Of a stretch of DNA of 64,000 bases, positions 33,084-43,466 are shown in pieces. The translations under genes and the position numbers were made by a program. Below the pieces are notes generated by a model, which had not been told where the DNA came from, did not search any database, and was given only the letters and a program-made list of their open reading frames with translations. Within the stretch, counting starts at the first letter, position 1; every line of letters begins with the position of its first letter. Source of the stretch: Blautia schinkii DSM 10518 (GTDB lineage: Bacteria > Bacillota > Clostridia > Lachnospirales > Lachnospiraceae); the NCBI GenBank assembly GCA_000702025.1, contig JNKJ01000025.1, positions 1-64,000 on the forward strand, in the 5' to 3' direction.

Positions 33084-36000
33084 TTATCCAAACAGCTTCT
33101 CCAGCAGCTCCAGCAGTTTGTCCACCTGTATGGGCTTGGACAGATGTCCGTTCATACCGCTTTCCAGTGACTTTCTGCTGTCTTCGTCAAACGCGTTGGC
33201 GGAAATAGCAATGATGGGGATGGAGCGTGAATCCTCATGCCCCAGGGTGCGGATACGTCTGGAGGCTTCCAGTCCGTCCATCACAGGCATCCGGATATCC
33301 ATAAGGATGCCGTCATAATACCCCGGCTCATGCGCCTCAAACATAGCAAGCGCCTCGCCGCCGTCATCCGCACATTCCACAAGCATACCCTGCATCTCCA
33401 GAATCGTCCTGGCAATCTCCTGATTAAGCTCATTATCCTCAGCCAGCAGAATCCTCCTGCCCGAAAAGTCAAAACTACTCTTTGGGATAACTACGTCGTC
33501 TGCCAAAGACTCCCTCCACTCTCCAAATGTAAACGGCAGTGTAAAATAAAATTCCGAGCCTTTTCCCACCTCGCTTTTGACTTCGAGGATTCCGCCCATA
33601 AGCTGAACAAGACTGCTCGAAATCGCCAGCCCCAGTCCTGTCCCCCCATGTGTGGCGGCTGTCCCCTTGTCAGCCTGCTCAAATACATTGAAAATCCGTT
33701 TTAAAGCAGAGGCCTCTATTCCGATTCCGGTATCCTTCACGGAAAAGTGCAGCCGCACATTGTCCGCATCTGCCCATACCTGCTCCACCTTAACGTTGAC
33801 TATACCACCCTTTCCCGTGAATTTGACAGCGTTTCCGATAATATTTATCAAGACCTGGTTAAGCCTCAGCTCATCTCCTATAAGCGGGCGGGAAACCTTG
33901 TATCCGTTCTCGATCACAAGCAGCACACCCTTCTCCACAGCCTGCGGCCGCAGCAATGTCTGCAGATTATTAACAAGCACATCCATATCTATATTCGCAT
34001 TATTAAGCTCTATCTTGCCGCTCTCAATGCGTGACATATCAAGAATATCATTTATGAGATTTAACAGATAAGTGTTTGCAGACTCAATCTTTTCCAGACA
34101 CTCCAGAGTTCGCTCTTTATCGTCAAGCACGGTCTTGGCAATAGCAGTCATTCCGCTGATGGCATTCATGGGCGTACGGATTTCGTGGGACATACGGGAA
34201 AGAAAATCCGTCTTAGCCCGGCTCACCGCATCCGCCTTAGCCTTCATACAGAAGGAGGGAACGATTTTCACCAACTCTTTCAAAAGCTTACGCTGCTCAT
34301 CCGGCCAGTAATGGTTTTCCTCATTTACCTCAAAGCTCATATCCCCCACCAGCTCACCGCAGTCCCAGATACCTGCGTGGATTCCTGAGGCCCCGGTAAA
34401 TATACAAGTATAGGGATTTACGGTACATAACCCCTCTTCATCATAAGAATGCCTGGCCTGCTCCAAATCCTCAACAGTTATGTAGAAATCCTGCCCAAGC
34501 ATAAAATCACTTCGCCGCCGCGACCACTGGTATGCAAAATGTGCAGTAAGATACTCCCGGTCAGCCTCCAGTATGGACACCCGGTCCAGATGGAAGGTCT
34601 TTCCGATACGGGACAAAAGGAGAAATACCGCATCATCCAGTTTCTTAGATTTCCCCAGCAAATCCAGGGCAAAGGATATCAAATCCTCACTTCCGTTGGG
34701 CTGCGTACAGTCGATGGTATTTACCGGGTGCTCCTCCACATACAGCTGTGTAAGATTGATACCCAGCTCATTGGAGGTATCAAGGTAACAGGCTGCACTG
34801 CCCTTGCCATGCTCCTTCACATATTTGAGGGCACTTTCCGCACAGCGGTAAAGACTGTTATATTCGTTCGCCACATCAGTCACACACATGCCGATGCTTA
34901 CGGAAACCTGCAGCCTTTTATCCGGCCAGGTAATGATACTGCGCACCTGCTCTGCAATGTGTGGCCCGATGACCGTGGCCTGCTGCTTCGTACAGTTTTT
35001 GATAAAAAGCATAAATTCATCTCCGCCCAGACGGATTTGGATATCCTCACTGCTTGTCTCAGCTTTGATAATAGCCGCCACCTCCTGCAAAATAGCGTCG
35101 GCAAAAGCATTCCCCTCTATCGTATTGATACCGCCTAAGTCATCCATATCCAAAAGCATAAGACAGCAGCACTCTGCGGCCGGCTTTTTCAGCATATATT
35201 CCTGCACCATACGCATACCGGCATCTTTATTATAAAGTCCGGTGAGAATATCACGGGACCGGGCATCCTCCAGCGCAAGCTCCATCTCCTTCTGCCGTGA
35301 AACATCCTCCAGGATTCCGATTACCAGATTAGGCCTTCCATCCTCCAGATAGCTGATCACCGACAAGGTAGCCTTGCACCATAGGTCCGTTGTAGTCTTA
35401 AATTCCAGTGACGAGGTACGTTCTCCTCTGCCAATCCTGTCAAACACTTCGCAAAAGCGCTCACGGTATTCCTGCGCCACACACACGTGTGCCAAATCGT
35501 AAGGCACATTCTCATACTCCGCTTTCGTTCCATAAAATGCACATAGCCTCTGAGGCAGCACGCAAAGACAGCGGTTCGGATAATAATAAAACTCAAAGGT
35601 GGTTGTATGTTCAAGGGCAAGCTGCAGTACAACATTACTCGCCTCCACCTGCTCACTGAGTACCCGGTTGCGCTGCTCAGTTTTTTTCCGCTTGTCAATA
35701 TCAAGAAATACACTTTGGATGATTTCCTGCCCTTCGTTGTTTAAAATCACTTCTGCACTACCTATGATCCAGCAAGGGCTTCCATCCTTTTTCTGGACTC
35801 TATACTCATAGGTGTTCATATCCCCAGGCTTACTCAGCCATCCCACCTCTTCAAGAATCCTCTCCCTGTCCTCCTCCACGATCAAGGAGGCCAGGTCCCA
35901 ATCCTTCTTTGCCCAAAACTCCTGCGCATCATAGCCAAAAATCCGTATTGCTTCACGGTTCGCATTTTCAAATACTACCTCACCGTTTTCATCCAAACGG

Positions 36001-36107
36001 TACTGTACGATTCCACACAGCACAGACTCGAACAGCTTGTCATAACGGCTGGTCTCCTGCTCCTTCGAACGAGTTGTCCGGTCCTGGCCTGTTTGTTTCC
36101 CTATCAT
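33084..36107 (-). CDS. Hybrid sensor: PAS-PAS-GGDEF-GAF-histidine kinase-receiver
   Basis: A 1007-residue soluble hybrid. Two PAS-like domains (residues about 20-140 and 155-275) are followed by a GGDEF domain with intact GGDEF at 361-365, a GAF-like part near 475-620, a HisKA with H641 in SRMSHEIRTPMN, an HATPase (NIIGNAVKF, DTGIGI, GTGLGL) and a receiver with D937 (LMDIRMPVMDG). In the GGDEF signature, the usual D-x-D-x-F-K-x-x-N-D-x-x-G-H reads DMDDLGGINTIEGN, so Lys, the second Asp and His are lost. There is no membrane segment. The start is the ATG after GGAAAGGATGAAGTT; an ATG at 36152 overlapping the sbcC stop (ATGA) is the alternative. Target unknown. Confidence 0.9.
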   Translation of the reverse strand: MIGKQTGQDRTTRSKEQETSRYDKLFESVLCGIVQYRLDENGEVVFENANREAIRIFGYDAQEFWAKKDWDLASLIVEEDRERILEEVGWLSKPGDMNTYEYRVQKKDGSPCWIIGSAEVILNNEGQEIIQSVFLDIDKRKKTEQRNRVLSEQVEASNVVLQLALEHTTTFEFYYYPNRCLCVLPQRLCAFYGTKAEYENVPYDLAHVCVAQEYRERFCEVFDRIGRGERTSSLEFKTTTDLWCKATLSVISYLEDGRPNLVIGILEDVSRQKEMELALEDARSRDILTGLYNKDAGMRMVQEYMLKKPAAECCCLMLLDMDDLGGINTIEGNAFADAILQEVAAIIKAETSSEDIQIRLGGDEFMLFIKNCTKQQATVIGPHIAEQVRSIITWPDKRLQVSVSIGMCVTDVANEYNSLYRCAESALKYVKEHGKGSAACYLDTSNELGINLTQLYVEEHPVNTIDCTQPNGSEDLISFALDLLGKSKKLDDAVFLLLSRIGKTFHLDRVSILEADREYLTAHFAYQWSRRRSDFMLGQDFYITVEDLEQARHSYDEEGLCTVNPYTCIFTGASGIHAGIWDCGELVGDMSFEVNEENHYWPDEQRKLLKELVKIVPSFCMKAKADAVSRAKTDFLSRMSHEIRTPMNAISGMTAIAKTVLDDKERTLECLEKIESANTYLLNLINDILDMSRIESGKIELNNANIDMDVLVNNLQTLLRPQAVEKGVLLVIENGYKVSRPLIGDELRLNQVLINIIGNAVKFTGKGGIVNVKVEQVWADADNVRLHFSVKDTGIGIEASALKRIFNVFEQADKGTAATHGGTGLGLAISSSLVQLMGGILEVKSEVGKGSEFYFTLPFTFGEWRESLADDVVIPKSSFDFSGRRILLAEDNELNQEIARTILEMQGMLVECADDGGEALAMFEAHEPGYYDGILMDIRMPVMDGLEASRRIRTLGHEDSRSIPIIAISANAFDEDSRKSLESGMNGHLSKPIQVDKLLELLEKLFG

Positions 36108-36148
36108 AACTTCATCCTTTCCGTATACCGGCCGAACATCCCTAGAGG

Positions 36149-39100
36149 TCATTCGCCCATTACCTGCACATTGCTGCCAATTCCGTTCTTCCCTCTGCTC
36201 TTTGTGACGATAATCTTTTTCTCAATCCGTTCCTTAAGCTCTGCTACATGGGAAATGATTCCCACCATCCTGTTTCCTTCTGTCAGACTTCCAAGCGCCT
36301 TGATAGCCTGGTTCAATGCCTCCTCATCCAAAGCGCCAAAGCCCTCATCCACAAACATGGTATCCAGACGGATTCCGCCTGCATAGGATTGGATTTCATC
36401 TGACAGTCCCAGTGCAAGGGAAAGGGAAGCCTGGAAAGACTCTCCGCCCGACAGGGTCTTTACGCTTCGCTCCGTGCCATTATAATGGTCAATTACATTT
36501 AATTCAAGGCCTGCCTTTTCCTTTTTATTCTCTCCGTCCTGCTGGCGTTTCAGCTCATATTGGCCGCTGCTCATGGTCATCAGGCGGAGATTTGCACGCC
36601 TTAGAATTCTGTCGAAATAGGTCATTTGGATGTATGTCTCAAGCTCTATCTTACGTTTGCCGCTGAGCGCACCGCTGGCTGTATCTGATAAAGCCTTCAC
36701 CCACACGTATTCCTGCTCCACGTCAACCATAACATCCTGTTTTCCTCTGACACATTCATGAATTTCACTGTTTTTCTTATAGGCCGTATATTTCTCATCG
36801 CGCTTTTGGGTTAATTCCTCTTTCTGTAGGGACCACTGGTTTTTCCGGACGGAAATTTCCTCCTCGTCCATGTCTCCGGCCTCTTCAACCTGGTTTTGAA
36901 GTGTACGGATAGCGGATTTCAGGGTGGTTTCTTCTGTACGGCACTCCTGATATGCCTGCTCCGCCTGCTCTGCCTCCTGTTCAAGCTTCTGCTTTTGTTC
37001 ACGGTAAAGCCGGAGCTGGGCCTCGATTTCCTCCTTATTTCTGCCCTCCAGAAGCTTTTCCGTGCGGCTTATCTGCTCGTCCAGCTTTTCCTTTTCTGTG
37101 AGCAGACGTGTCTTTAAAAGCTCGCACTGCCTTATGTCCTTTTCGATGTCCTTTAGCAGTTTTTCCTGCCCTGGAATCGCCTTTTCTAACTGCAGTTTTC
37201 GGTTCAGACTTTGCTGATTTTGCTGAATCAGGGCGTCGATTTTTTCCAGTTCTGAATGAAGTTCATTCTCTGCGAGGATAGCTTTTTGGCGCTGTTCTTC
37301 CTCTGTCATTCGCAATATGAGTTCACGATTTGTATTGCCTCTGCTTACATCCTCCCTTTCAGCAATGTTATGGCTCCACGGCATGTCCTCACGCAAAAGA
37401 CAAGATAACAGCTTTTCTTTTGACTCAGACTGCTTCTCTTTCAAAATCTCCAGGGAATTTTTCAGCTTCTGGATGGACTGCACACACATGTCACGCTCGT
37501 TTTCAAGCTCTGCTTTTTCCTGCCGGAAGGACTCGCGTTTTTTAATCTCAGCTTCCGTTTCCCGCTGCTCCCGCCCTGTTTTTTCCAGAAGAAGTTCCAG
37601 ACCGGAAAGGCCCTCATCCATGGCTTCCAGTAATTGATCATGGCCATCGGAAAGCGCATAATTTATGCTGTCATCCAACTGAGAAACCAGGCCCTTTTCT
37701 TCCACCCTGCTCATACTTTCCAGCCCTGAAAAAATCTGCTTCTGAAGCAGGAGACATCTGCCTGTCATAGAATCCAGCTCTTTTCCCAAGGAGGCTATCT
37801 GTTTCTCGATTTCTTCAAGTTTTTTCGTAAGCTCCTTATCTTTAACTCCCTCTTCCTCATAAGCTGTATATCTCGCCTCCGCAGTTTTAAGCTGAGATTT
37901 TGCTTCGTTTAGCTGTACAGCCAGCATTTGCGCTGTTTCATGGTTCGGAAATACTTTAGAAAGCCGGACTCTTTTATCCTCAAGCTGCCCTTTGGCTACG
38001 GCTATTTCTTTCTCCTTTTGGCGAAGCTGCTCTTCCATATCATGAAGCGCCTTCTCCTCGCCTGGCATCATCTTTTCTAATTCAGTGCATAGCGCCTTAT
38101 CTGCCTCCGCTGCCTGATATTCCTTGGCCCGCTCCTGTTCTCTGGCTGTCAGGCGGGCAAGCTCGTCTCGTAAGAAATTAAAAATCCCGGTAAGATACCT
38201 ATCACTACAAAGCTTCGATTCTGTTAGGGTTTCTGCACCTTTACCAATCTGCGCCCCCGAAAAGCCTTCCGGCCTCTCTGGCAGCCCCGGCTCCGCAAGA
38301 CCTCCCGCTCTTTTCAGGATTTCCGTCCCTGCCGCTGTAATCTCTTCCCTCTTCTTCTCTGCCTGCACCTGCAGATGTCTGGCGTCTGCGCTAAGCTGCT
38401 CGGCTTCTGCTTCTGCCTGCGTTAATTCCTTCCGCTTTTTATCCAGCTCTCTCTTAGCCGGAACCTTTTCAGGAAGGACTGCCGGGCTGGGATGATGAAC
38501 CGAGCCGCAAACCGGACACTCCTGTCCCTTGACAAGATGCTGTGCGAGCATCCCTGCCTGGGCATCAAGAAACAAACCCTCCAGCTCCTGATAAGAATCT
38601 CGAAGAGCTGCTTTTCTCTCAGAGGAAGCCTGATATGCCTCCTGCTTATCCTGTAAATCCTTGTTTAAAGATTCTAACTCTTGGCCGGACTGTAAAACCT
38701 TTTCTATCTGCTGCTTTTGGGAAGCCAGCTCAGACTTCTCCTGCTCAAGACGGGCCAGGTGTAAGTCCGCATTTTTCACCTGCTGCCATTTTTCCTGATG
38801 TTCGCGAAAACACCTGCCTTTGTCCTCCTTCTGCTCCGTCAGTTCCAGGTGTTCCTTTTCTGCCTGGTCTACCGCGTCCTGCACTGTTTTTATCTCCGAG
38901 GACAGCTCATCAAAGGCATTCTTCTTCTGTTCCAGTTCCTCTATGTGATGAAGACACCTGAGCCTCTCTTCCCCGGAGTCTTTCAGCTCCTCCCGTCTCT
39001 TTTTCACTTCCTCCTGATTCTCTAATATTCCGTCTTTCTTATTCTCGAACGCAGAAATGTTTGTGGTGCACTTGGCGATTACATCCTTTCCAGACACCCA

Positions 39101-40555
39101 GTCCTGGCGGTTATTTAAAAGGCTGCTCTTTTGCCTGCTCAGATCATCCTGCTTTGACCGCACAGACACGACCACCGCATCCAAATCCTTGCGCTTCTCA
39201 ATCTCATCATTAAGCTTCTCAATAGATTGCGCAAGGGCCTTACACTTCTCCTGGTCAGCCTCCAAACGCTCCATAAACCCGGCGCGGTTTTCTTCCATTT
39301 GCTTAAGAAGGCGGAGAAGTTCATGTATCTCTATTTTACACCGCTCAAGCTTCTCTTTTTCATACATCAGCCGGGCTTTCTCCTCACCCACATCCTTAAG
39401 AGCTGCAAGCTGTCCCTGCTTCTCCTCTGTATCTTCTCGCAGACGGAAAAGCTCATCTTCCTTCTCTGCCTGCGTCTCATTTGTCTCACAAATACGGTCA
39501 TCCATGTTCTTTTGAAGTGCCTTATCCTCCAAAAGCATCTCATGCTTTTTCAGGTTCTCATTTCCCTGCTGTATGAGCGAAGTAAGCCTGTCCCCATCTG
39601 CAGCGGCAGCTTGCTTTTCCTTTCTGAGTACCGCACATTCCTCAAGCCTTGGCAAAAGTGCGTCTAGGGCTTCCTGCTTTTTTCCAAGCTCTGATTTCAA
39701 CTGCTGGTTCTGCTTTGCCTTGCCTAAAAGCTGGTCCTCCTCCTGGATTTTCTTCTCCAGCTCTTTCCCTTTTTCCTCAAGTGCGCCGATAGAAACCTTG
39801 TCACGCTCTATGATGCTTTCCAAAAGCTCAAGACCTCTTTCCACCTTGCCCTCAAACTTCGCCTTTTTTAATGCCTCCAATTCCAGGGCAAGATCAGGCT
39901 CGTCTGTGCATACCGCACCGCTTAAGTATTGGTTGATACTCCTTCGGATTTCGTCATACTCTTTCCATCTCTCTTTCACGGCATCCTTAAGCTTATTCTG
40001 GATGTCCTGGTACAACCCTGTATGGAAAATCCTCCGGAAAATCTCTCCACGCTCTGCCGTCCCTGCAATCAGCAGTTTCTGGAAATCGCCCTGGGCAATC
40101 ATGGCTATCTGCGTGAACTGGCGGTAATCCAGCCCGATCAGCTCCGTAACTGCCTTTGTCACCTCCTTGGACCTGGTGACCGGCTGGCGGTTATCCGGGT
40201 ACAGCAGCTCAGCGTCGCCCTTCTGGGTGGTAAATCCCTTGCCTCTGCCCTTGGGCCGCAGATATTCAGGGTTCCGGGTGACTGTATACTCTTTCCCCTG
40301 ATATAAAAACCGCAGCTTCACATATGTAGGCACATCATCCCTGGCATATTTGCTGCGGAACATCCCGGATTCCCGCACTTCCCCGCTGGCCTCCCCGTAC
40401 AGGGCAAAGGTGATAGCATCAAATATGGTTGTTTTTCCCGCTCCCGTATCCCCGGTTATCAAATAAAGCCCTTGGTCCCCAAGGCGCTTAAAATCTATTT
40501 CTGTTTCCCCTGCATAAGGCCCGAAAGCACTTATGATCAGCTCACATGGCTTCAT
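36149..40555 (-). CDS. sbcC: SbcC, large ATPase subunit of the SbcCD nuclease
   Basis: A 1468-residue SMC-like ATPase of the Rad50/SbcC family. It works with SbcD to cut hairpins and protein-blocked DNA ends. The Walker A is GDTGAGKTT (35-43), followed by the Q-loop region YRQFTQIAMIAQGDFQKLL. Two very long coiled-coil arms flank the zinc hook CPVC near residue 680. The signature TLSGGESFQASLSLALG and the Walker B MFVDEGFGALDEE lie near the C-terminus. It is longer than most SbcC (commonly about 1000-1200 residues), the excess being coiled coil. The start ATG follows CAGGAGGAGTGCAGGACT. It lies 94 bp after sbcD on the same strand. Confidence 0.95.
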   Translation of the reverse strand: MKPCELIISAFGPYAGETEIDFKRLGDQGLYLITGDTGAGKTTIFDAITFALYGEASGEVRESGMFRSKYARDDVPTYVKLRFLYQGKEYTVTRNPEYLRPKGRGKGFTTQKGDAELLYPDNRQPVTRSKEVTKAVTELIGLDYRQFTQIAMIAQGDFQKLLIAGTAERGEIFRRIFHTGLYQDIQNKLKDAVKERWKEYDEIRRSINQYLSGAVCTDEPDLALELEALKKAKFEGKVERGLELLESIIERDKVSIGALEEKGKELEKKIQEEDQLLGKAKQNQQLKSELGKKQEALDALLPRLEECAVLRKEKQAAAADGDRLTSLIQQGNENLKKHEMLLEDKALQKNMDDRICETNETQAEKEDELFRLREDTEEKQGQLAALKDVGEEKARLMYEKEKLERCKIEIHELLRLLKQMEENRAGFMERLEADQEKCKALAQSIEKLNDEIEKRKDLDAVVVSVRSKQDDLSRQKSSLLNNRQDWVSGKDVIAKCTTNISAFENKKDGILENQEEVKKRREELKDSGEERLRCLHHIEELEQKKNAFDELSSEIKTVQDAVDQAEKEHLELTEQKEDKGRCFREHQEKWQQVKNADLHLARLEQEKSELASQKQQIEKVLQSGQELESLNKDLQDKQEAYQASSERKAALRDSYQELEGLFLDAQAGMLAQHLVKGQECPVCGSVHHPSPAVLPEKVPAKRELDKKRKELTQAEAEAEQLSADARHLQVQAEKKREEITAAGTEILKRAGGLAEPGLPERPEGFSGAQIGKGAETLTESKLCSDRYLTGIFNFLRDELARLTAREQERAKEYQAAEADKALCTELEKMMPGEEKALHDMEEQLRQKEKEIAVAKGQLEDKRVRLSKVFPNHETAQMLAVQLNEAKSQLKTAEARYTAYEEEGVKDKELTKKLEEIEKQIASLGKELDSMTGRCLLLQKQIFSGLESMSRVEEKGLVSQLDDSINYALSDGHDQLLEAMDEGLSGLELLLEKTGREQRETEAEIKKRESFRQEKAELENERDMCVQSIQKLKNSLEILKEKQSESKEKLLSCLLREDMPWSHNIAEREDVSRGNTNRELILRMTEEEQRQKAILAENELHSELEKIDALIQQNQQSLNRKLQLEKAIPGQEKLLKDIEKDIRQCELLKTRLLTEKEKLDEQISRTEKLLEGRNKEEIEAQLRLYREQKQKLEQEAEQAEQAYQECRTEETTLKSAIRTLQNQVEEAGDMDEEEISVRKNQWSLQKEELTQKRDEKYTAYKKNSEIHECVRGKQDVMVDVEQEYVWVKALSDTASGALSGKRKIELETYIQMTYFDRILRRANLRLMTMSSGQYELKRQQDGENKKEKAGLELNVIDHYNGTERSVKTLSGGESFQASLSLALGLSDEIQSYAGGIRLDTMFVDEGFGALDEEALNQAIKALGSLTEGNRMVGIISHVAELKERIEKKIIVTKSRGKNGIGSNVQVMGE

Positions 40556-40649
40556 AGTCCTGCACTCCTCCTGTCTGCTCCCGGCGTACACGCACCTGCT
40601 CCGCCCCGGCATATTGACATGTCCGCTCTGCGCCCACGTACTGACTTAT

Positions 40650-41786
40650 TTACACCCGTTTCTCCAAAAGTGACTGGATCAATTCCCGGGTAAAATCCTC
40701 CTGCTGCTCATTCATGGGTTGATTATTCTGAAGCTCATAAAACTCTTCAAATAATTCCAGCTCTGACTTCTGTTCCACCTCATTGGCGCCCTCCACGGTC
40801 CGGCTCTCCCTGGTACGCTTGTTGTCGTATTCCAGCCGCATCAGATTAGGGTAAATAACCCGGAGCTTCTGTAAACCGTCGGGAATATCGTCTTCATCCG
40901 TCAGCGTAACCTGGATGTAGTCCTCCGTATTGGTACCCTCATAAAAAGACCGCTCCGTAAGCTCCATATATGTCCCGCAGATTTTCCGCATGTCGCGAAG
41001 AGGCGTGAGCGGAATGCTGCGGATTTCCACCTCACCCTTGTCCCTCATTTCCACAAGCGTCACTGCTTTCTCCTGCTCTGCCTCGGAGAAAGAATATTTG
41101 AGAGGCGTGCCGCAGTAGCGCACCGTCTCCCTGCACACATGCTGCGGGCTGTGGATATGCCCCAGGGCCACATAATCAAAGGGCTCAAATACTGCTGCAT
41201 CCACATTGTCCACACCGCCTACAGATACTTCCTCGGATTCACACCGGCTTGCGCCTGTGACAAACTGGTGGGCAACCAGGATATTCCGCCTTGTACGCAC
41301 AATCTCCATATGTGCAACTGCTGTCCGCACGGCGTCCTCGTAGCTTATGATTTCCTCATCCTCATAAGCGTGGCGCACTGTGGAAGGCTTCACAAAGGGA
41401 AGAAGATATATCCCCACCTCCCCGTAGGAATCCTCAAGGCAAACCGGCTCCACCCTGCCCTCATATACCGGAGAAAGATACACCCCTCTGCTGTTCATAA
41501 GCTGCGCTCCGAAAGCAAGCCGCTCCGCGGAATCATGGTTTCCGCTGATGACAAACACAGGAATATCGAGGTTTGCAAGCCTCGTAAGAAAGCCGTCAAA
41601 CACCTGCACAGCCTCCCCGGGCGGTATGGGCTTATCATAAATATCCCCCGCGAGAATGACAAAATCCGCCCTCTCCCGCTCCACAACCGCCAAAATCTGA
41701 GCTAATATATACTTCTGATCCTCCAGCATAGAAAATTCATTTACTCTCTTTCCTATATGAAGGTCTGATAAATGGATAAACCTCAT
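40650..41786 (-). CDS. sbcD: SbcD, nuclease subunit of SbcCD
   Basis: A 378-residue Mre11/SbcD-type Mn-dependent nuclease. Phosphoesterase motifs are visible: DLHIGKR (D8, H10), GDIYDK (D48), GNHD (N83, H84, D85), then VAHQFVTG and ALGHIHSPQ. The C-terminal third forms the capping domain and SbcC-binding tail. The RBS is TAGGAGGATATT. It lies between the MFS/spermidine-synthase fusion (14-bp gap) and sbcC, on one strand, as a likely operon. It acts in double-strand-break and hairpin processing in the cytoplasm. Confidence 0.97.
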   Translation of the reverse strand: MRFIHLSDLHIGKRVNEFSMLEDQKYILAQILAVVERERADFVILAGDIYDKPIPPGEAVQVFDGFLTRLANLDIPVFVISGNHDSAERLAFGAQLMNSRGVYLSPVYEGRVEPVCLEDSYGEVGIYLLPFVKPSTVRHAYEDEEIISYEDAVRTAVAHMEIVRTRRNILVAHQFVTGASRCESEEVSVGGVDNVDAAVFEPFDYVALGHIHSPQHVCRETVRYCGTPLKYSFSEAEQEKAVTLVEMRDKGEVEIRSIPLTPLRDMRKICGTYMELTERSFYEGTNTEDYIQVTLTDEDDIPDGLQKLRVIYPNLMRLEYDNKRTRESRTVEGANEVEQKSELELFEEFYELQNNQPMNEQQEDFTRELIQSLLEKRV

Positions 41787-41800
41787 AATATCCTCCTAAA

Positions 41801-43402
41801 TCACAATGTATCCAGCAGCCCCCGGACACCCTCTTCCTTAAAAACGTTTCTGTAATATCCAATCTCGTCCCGGATAATCTCATCGATCACTTCCATGCCC
41901 AGCAGCTCTACCGGGGCCTTATCATCCGTCAGGAGATAGCTGCCTTGCTCATATTTTTCCATCCGGGCATTCACCATATCCAGCAAATCTCTAAGCTCCG
42001 CATTCTCTAAAGCCCGGACCCTGAGGCTGAAATCCTCCATAACTCTGCCGTCCCTGACAGCGAACACTTCCCTGTTTGTGGAACCGCTCACATCCACCGT
42101 GTATACGGCATCGAACACTGCAGCGATGGTATCGGACAGGTATTGGTTAATGTTCCCATCCTTGTCCGAATACATATTCATATTCACCACCATCACGCCA
42201 TCCTCAGTCAGATGGTCCCTGACCATAGTAAAAAACTCCACGGAGGACATCTGAAACGGAATCGTGATATCCTGATACGCATCCACCATGATCACATCAT
42301 ATTTTTTATCGACGGCTCCCAAATACGCCCGGCCGTCATAAGTCGTAACCTTCACGGAATCCGGAAGGCGGAAATATTTCACCGCAAGATCCGTGATTTT
42401 CTCATCAATCTCCACGCCCTCCACAGCCACATTGCCAAAATACTTCCTGCATTGTCCCGCAAAGGTCCCTGTCCCCATTCCAAGTATGAGAATGTCCGCA
42501 TTTTCCTTTTCCGAAACACCCGCCATGACCGGAGCCGCCAGGGCATAATCATAATACATGCCCGTCAGCCTGCCGCTTTTCTCCATCACAGACTGCACGC
42601 CCAGAAACGCATTGGTAGAAAGAATCACCCTGTCCTCATTTTCCTTTACCTGCAGATAATTGTAAATGGATTCCCCTTCATATACAAGCCCGCTCTCCCA
42701 AAATGCAAAACTGCTGGAGTTACCCAAAATAATACATAAAACAAACACAGCCGCTCCCACACTGCATTTGCGCAGCTTTCTCCTGGTGCTGAGAAAATAG
42801 ATCAGACCAAGAGCCAGCAGAATCCCGGAGAAAATAAGGAACGTCACCGAGGTCCCCACCGCAGGAATAGTCACAAAGGTCGGCACAAAGGTTCCGATAA
42901 TACTTCCTATAGTATTAAAAGCTCCCAAGGTACCCACGGTGCTTCCGCTGCTGTCCAGGCTGTTCACTGTATATTTCACCAAGGACGGCGTCACAGTGCC
43001 CAACAGAAAAAGAGGAAATACAAAAATCACCATACAGGCCAGAAATGCCGCCCATATGAGGAGGTTATTATTCACAGTAAATACAAGCAGTGCCCCGATA
43101 CCCAGAATAATATATTTGCCCGCCACCGGAATCGCCGCAATCCACACTGCCGCAATAATAAGACGCATATAAAGCTTGTCCGGATTTGGATTTTTATCTG
43201 CGCTTTTTCCTCCCCAAATATTGCCCAGCGCCATTGCAATCATGATGGTGCCGATAATAATGGTCCATACAATCTGTGACGAACTGAAATACGGAGCCAG
43301 CAGTCTGCTCGCCCCCAGCTCCACCGCCATCACAGACATACCGGCGAAAAATTCTGTGGCGTAGAGATAATATTTGTTCTTTAAAATTTTGCTCTTTTCC
43401 AT
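41801..43402 (-). CDS. Fused MFS-like transporter / spermidine synthase-like protein
   Basis: A 533-residue fusion. Residues 1-230 hold about seven hydrophobic segments (YLYATEFFAGMSVMAVELGASRLLAP at the start). Residues about 290-450 form a class I methyltransferase-like spermidine synthase domain with the nucleotide-binding loop ILGMGTGTFA, an acidic strand end VEGVEID and DVIMVDAYQD. The C-terminal 80 residues are helical. The family is widespread, but substrate and activity are not established; aminopropyl transfer is possible. It heads the minus-strand group ending in sbcDC. The RBS is AGAGGAGGCAGG. Confidence 0.9.
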   Translation of the reverse strand: MEKSKILKNKYYLYATEFFAGMSVMAVELGASRLLAPYFSSSQIVWTIIIGTIMIAMALGNIWGGKSADKNPNPDKLYMRLIIAAVWIAAIPVAGKYIILGIGALLVFTVNNNLLIWAAFLACMVIFVFPLFLLGTVTPSLVKYTVNSLDSSGSTVGTLGAFNTIGSIIGTFVPTFVTIPAVGTSVTFLIFSGILLALGLIYFLSTRRKLRKCSVGAAVFVLCIILGNSSSFAFWESGLVYEGESIYNYLQVKENEDRVILSTNAFLGVQSVMEKSGRLTGMYYDYALAAPVMAGVSEKENADILILGMGTGTFAGQCRKYFGNVAVEGVEIDEKITDLAVKYFRLPDSVKVTTYDGRAYLGAVDKKYDVIMVDAYQDITIPFQMSSVEFFTMVRDHLTEDGVMVVNMNMYSDKDGNINQYLSDTIAAVFDAVYTVDVSGSTNREVFAVRDGRVMEDFSLRVRALENAELRDLLDMVNARMEKYEQGSYLLTDDKAPVELLGMEVIDEIIRDEIGYYRNVFKEEGVRGLLDTL

Positions 43403-43466
43403 CCTGCCTCCTCTTATGAAACTATCTATAACACCTAAGCCAAAGCATTATTTTCTTACAAAATAA

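Noticed and set aside
36108..36152. Start of the hybrid kinase at 36152 (ATGA overlap with sbcC)
   Set aside because: Possible, but the ATG at 36107 has the better RBS (AAAGGATGAAGTT); kept as alternative only.
38124..40127. Several Ser/Leu-rich plus-strand frames within sbcC
   Set aside because: They are antisense to the coiled-coil coding sequence, which yields such composition.
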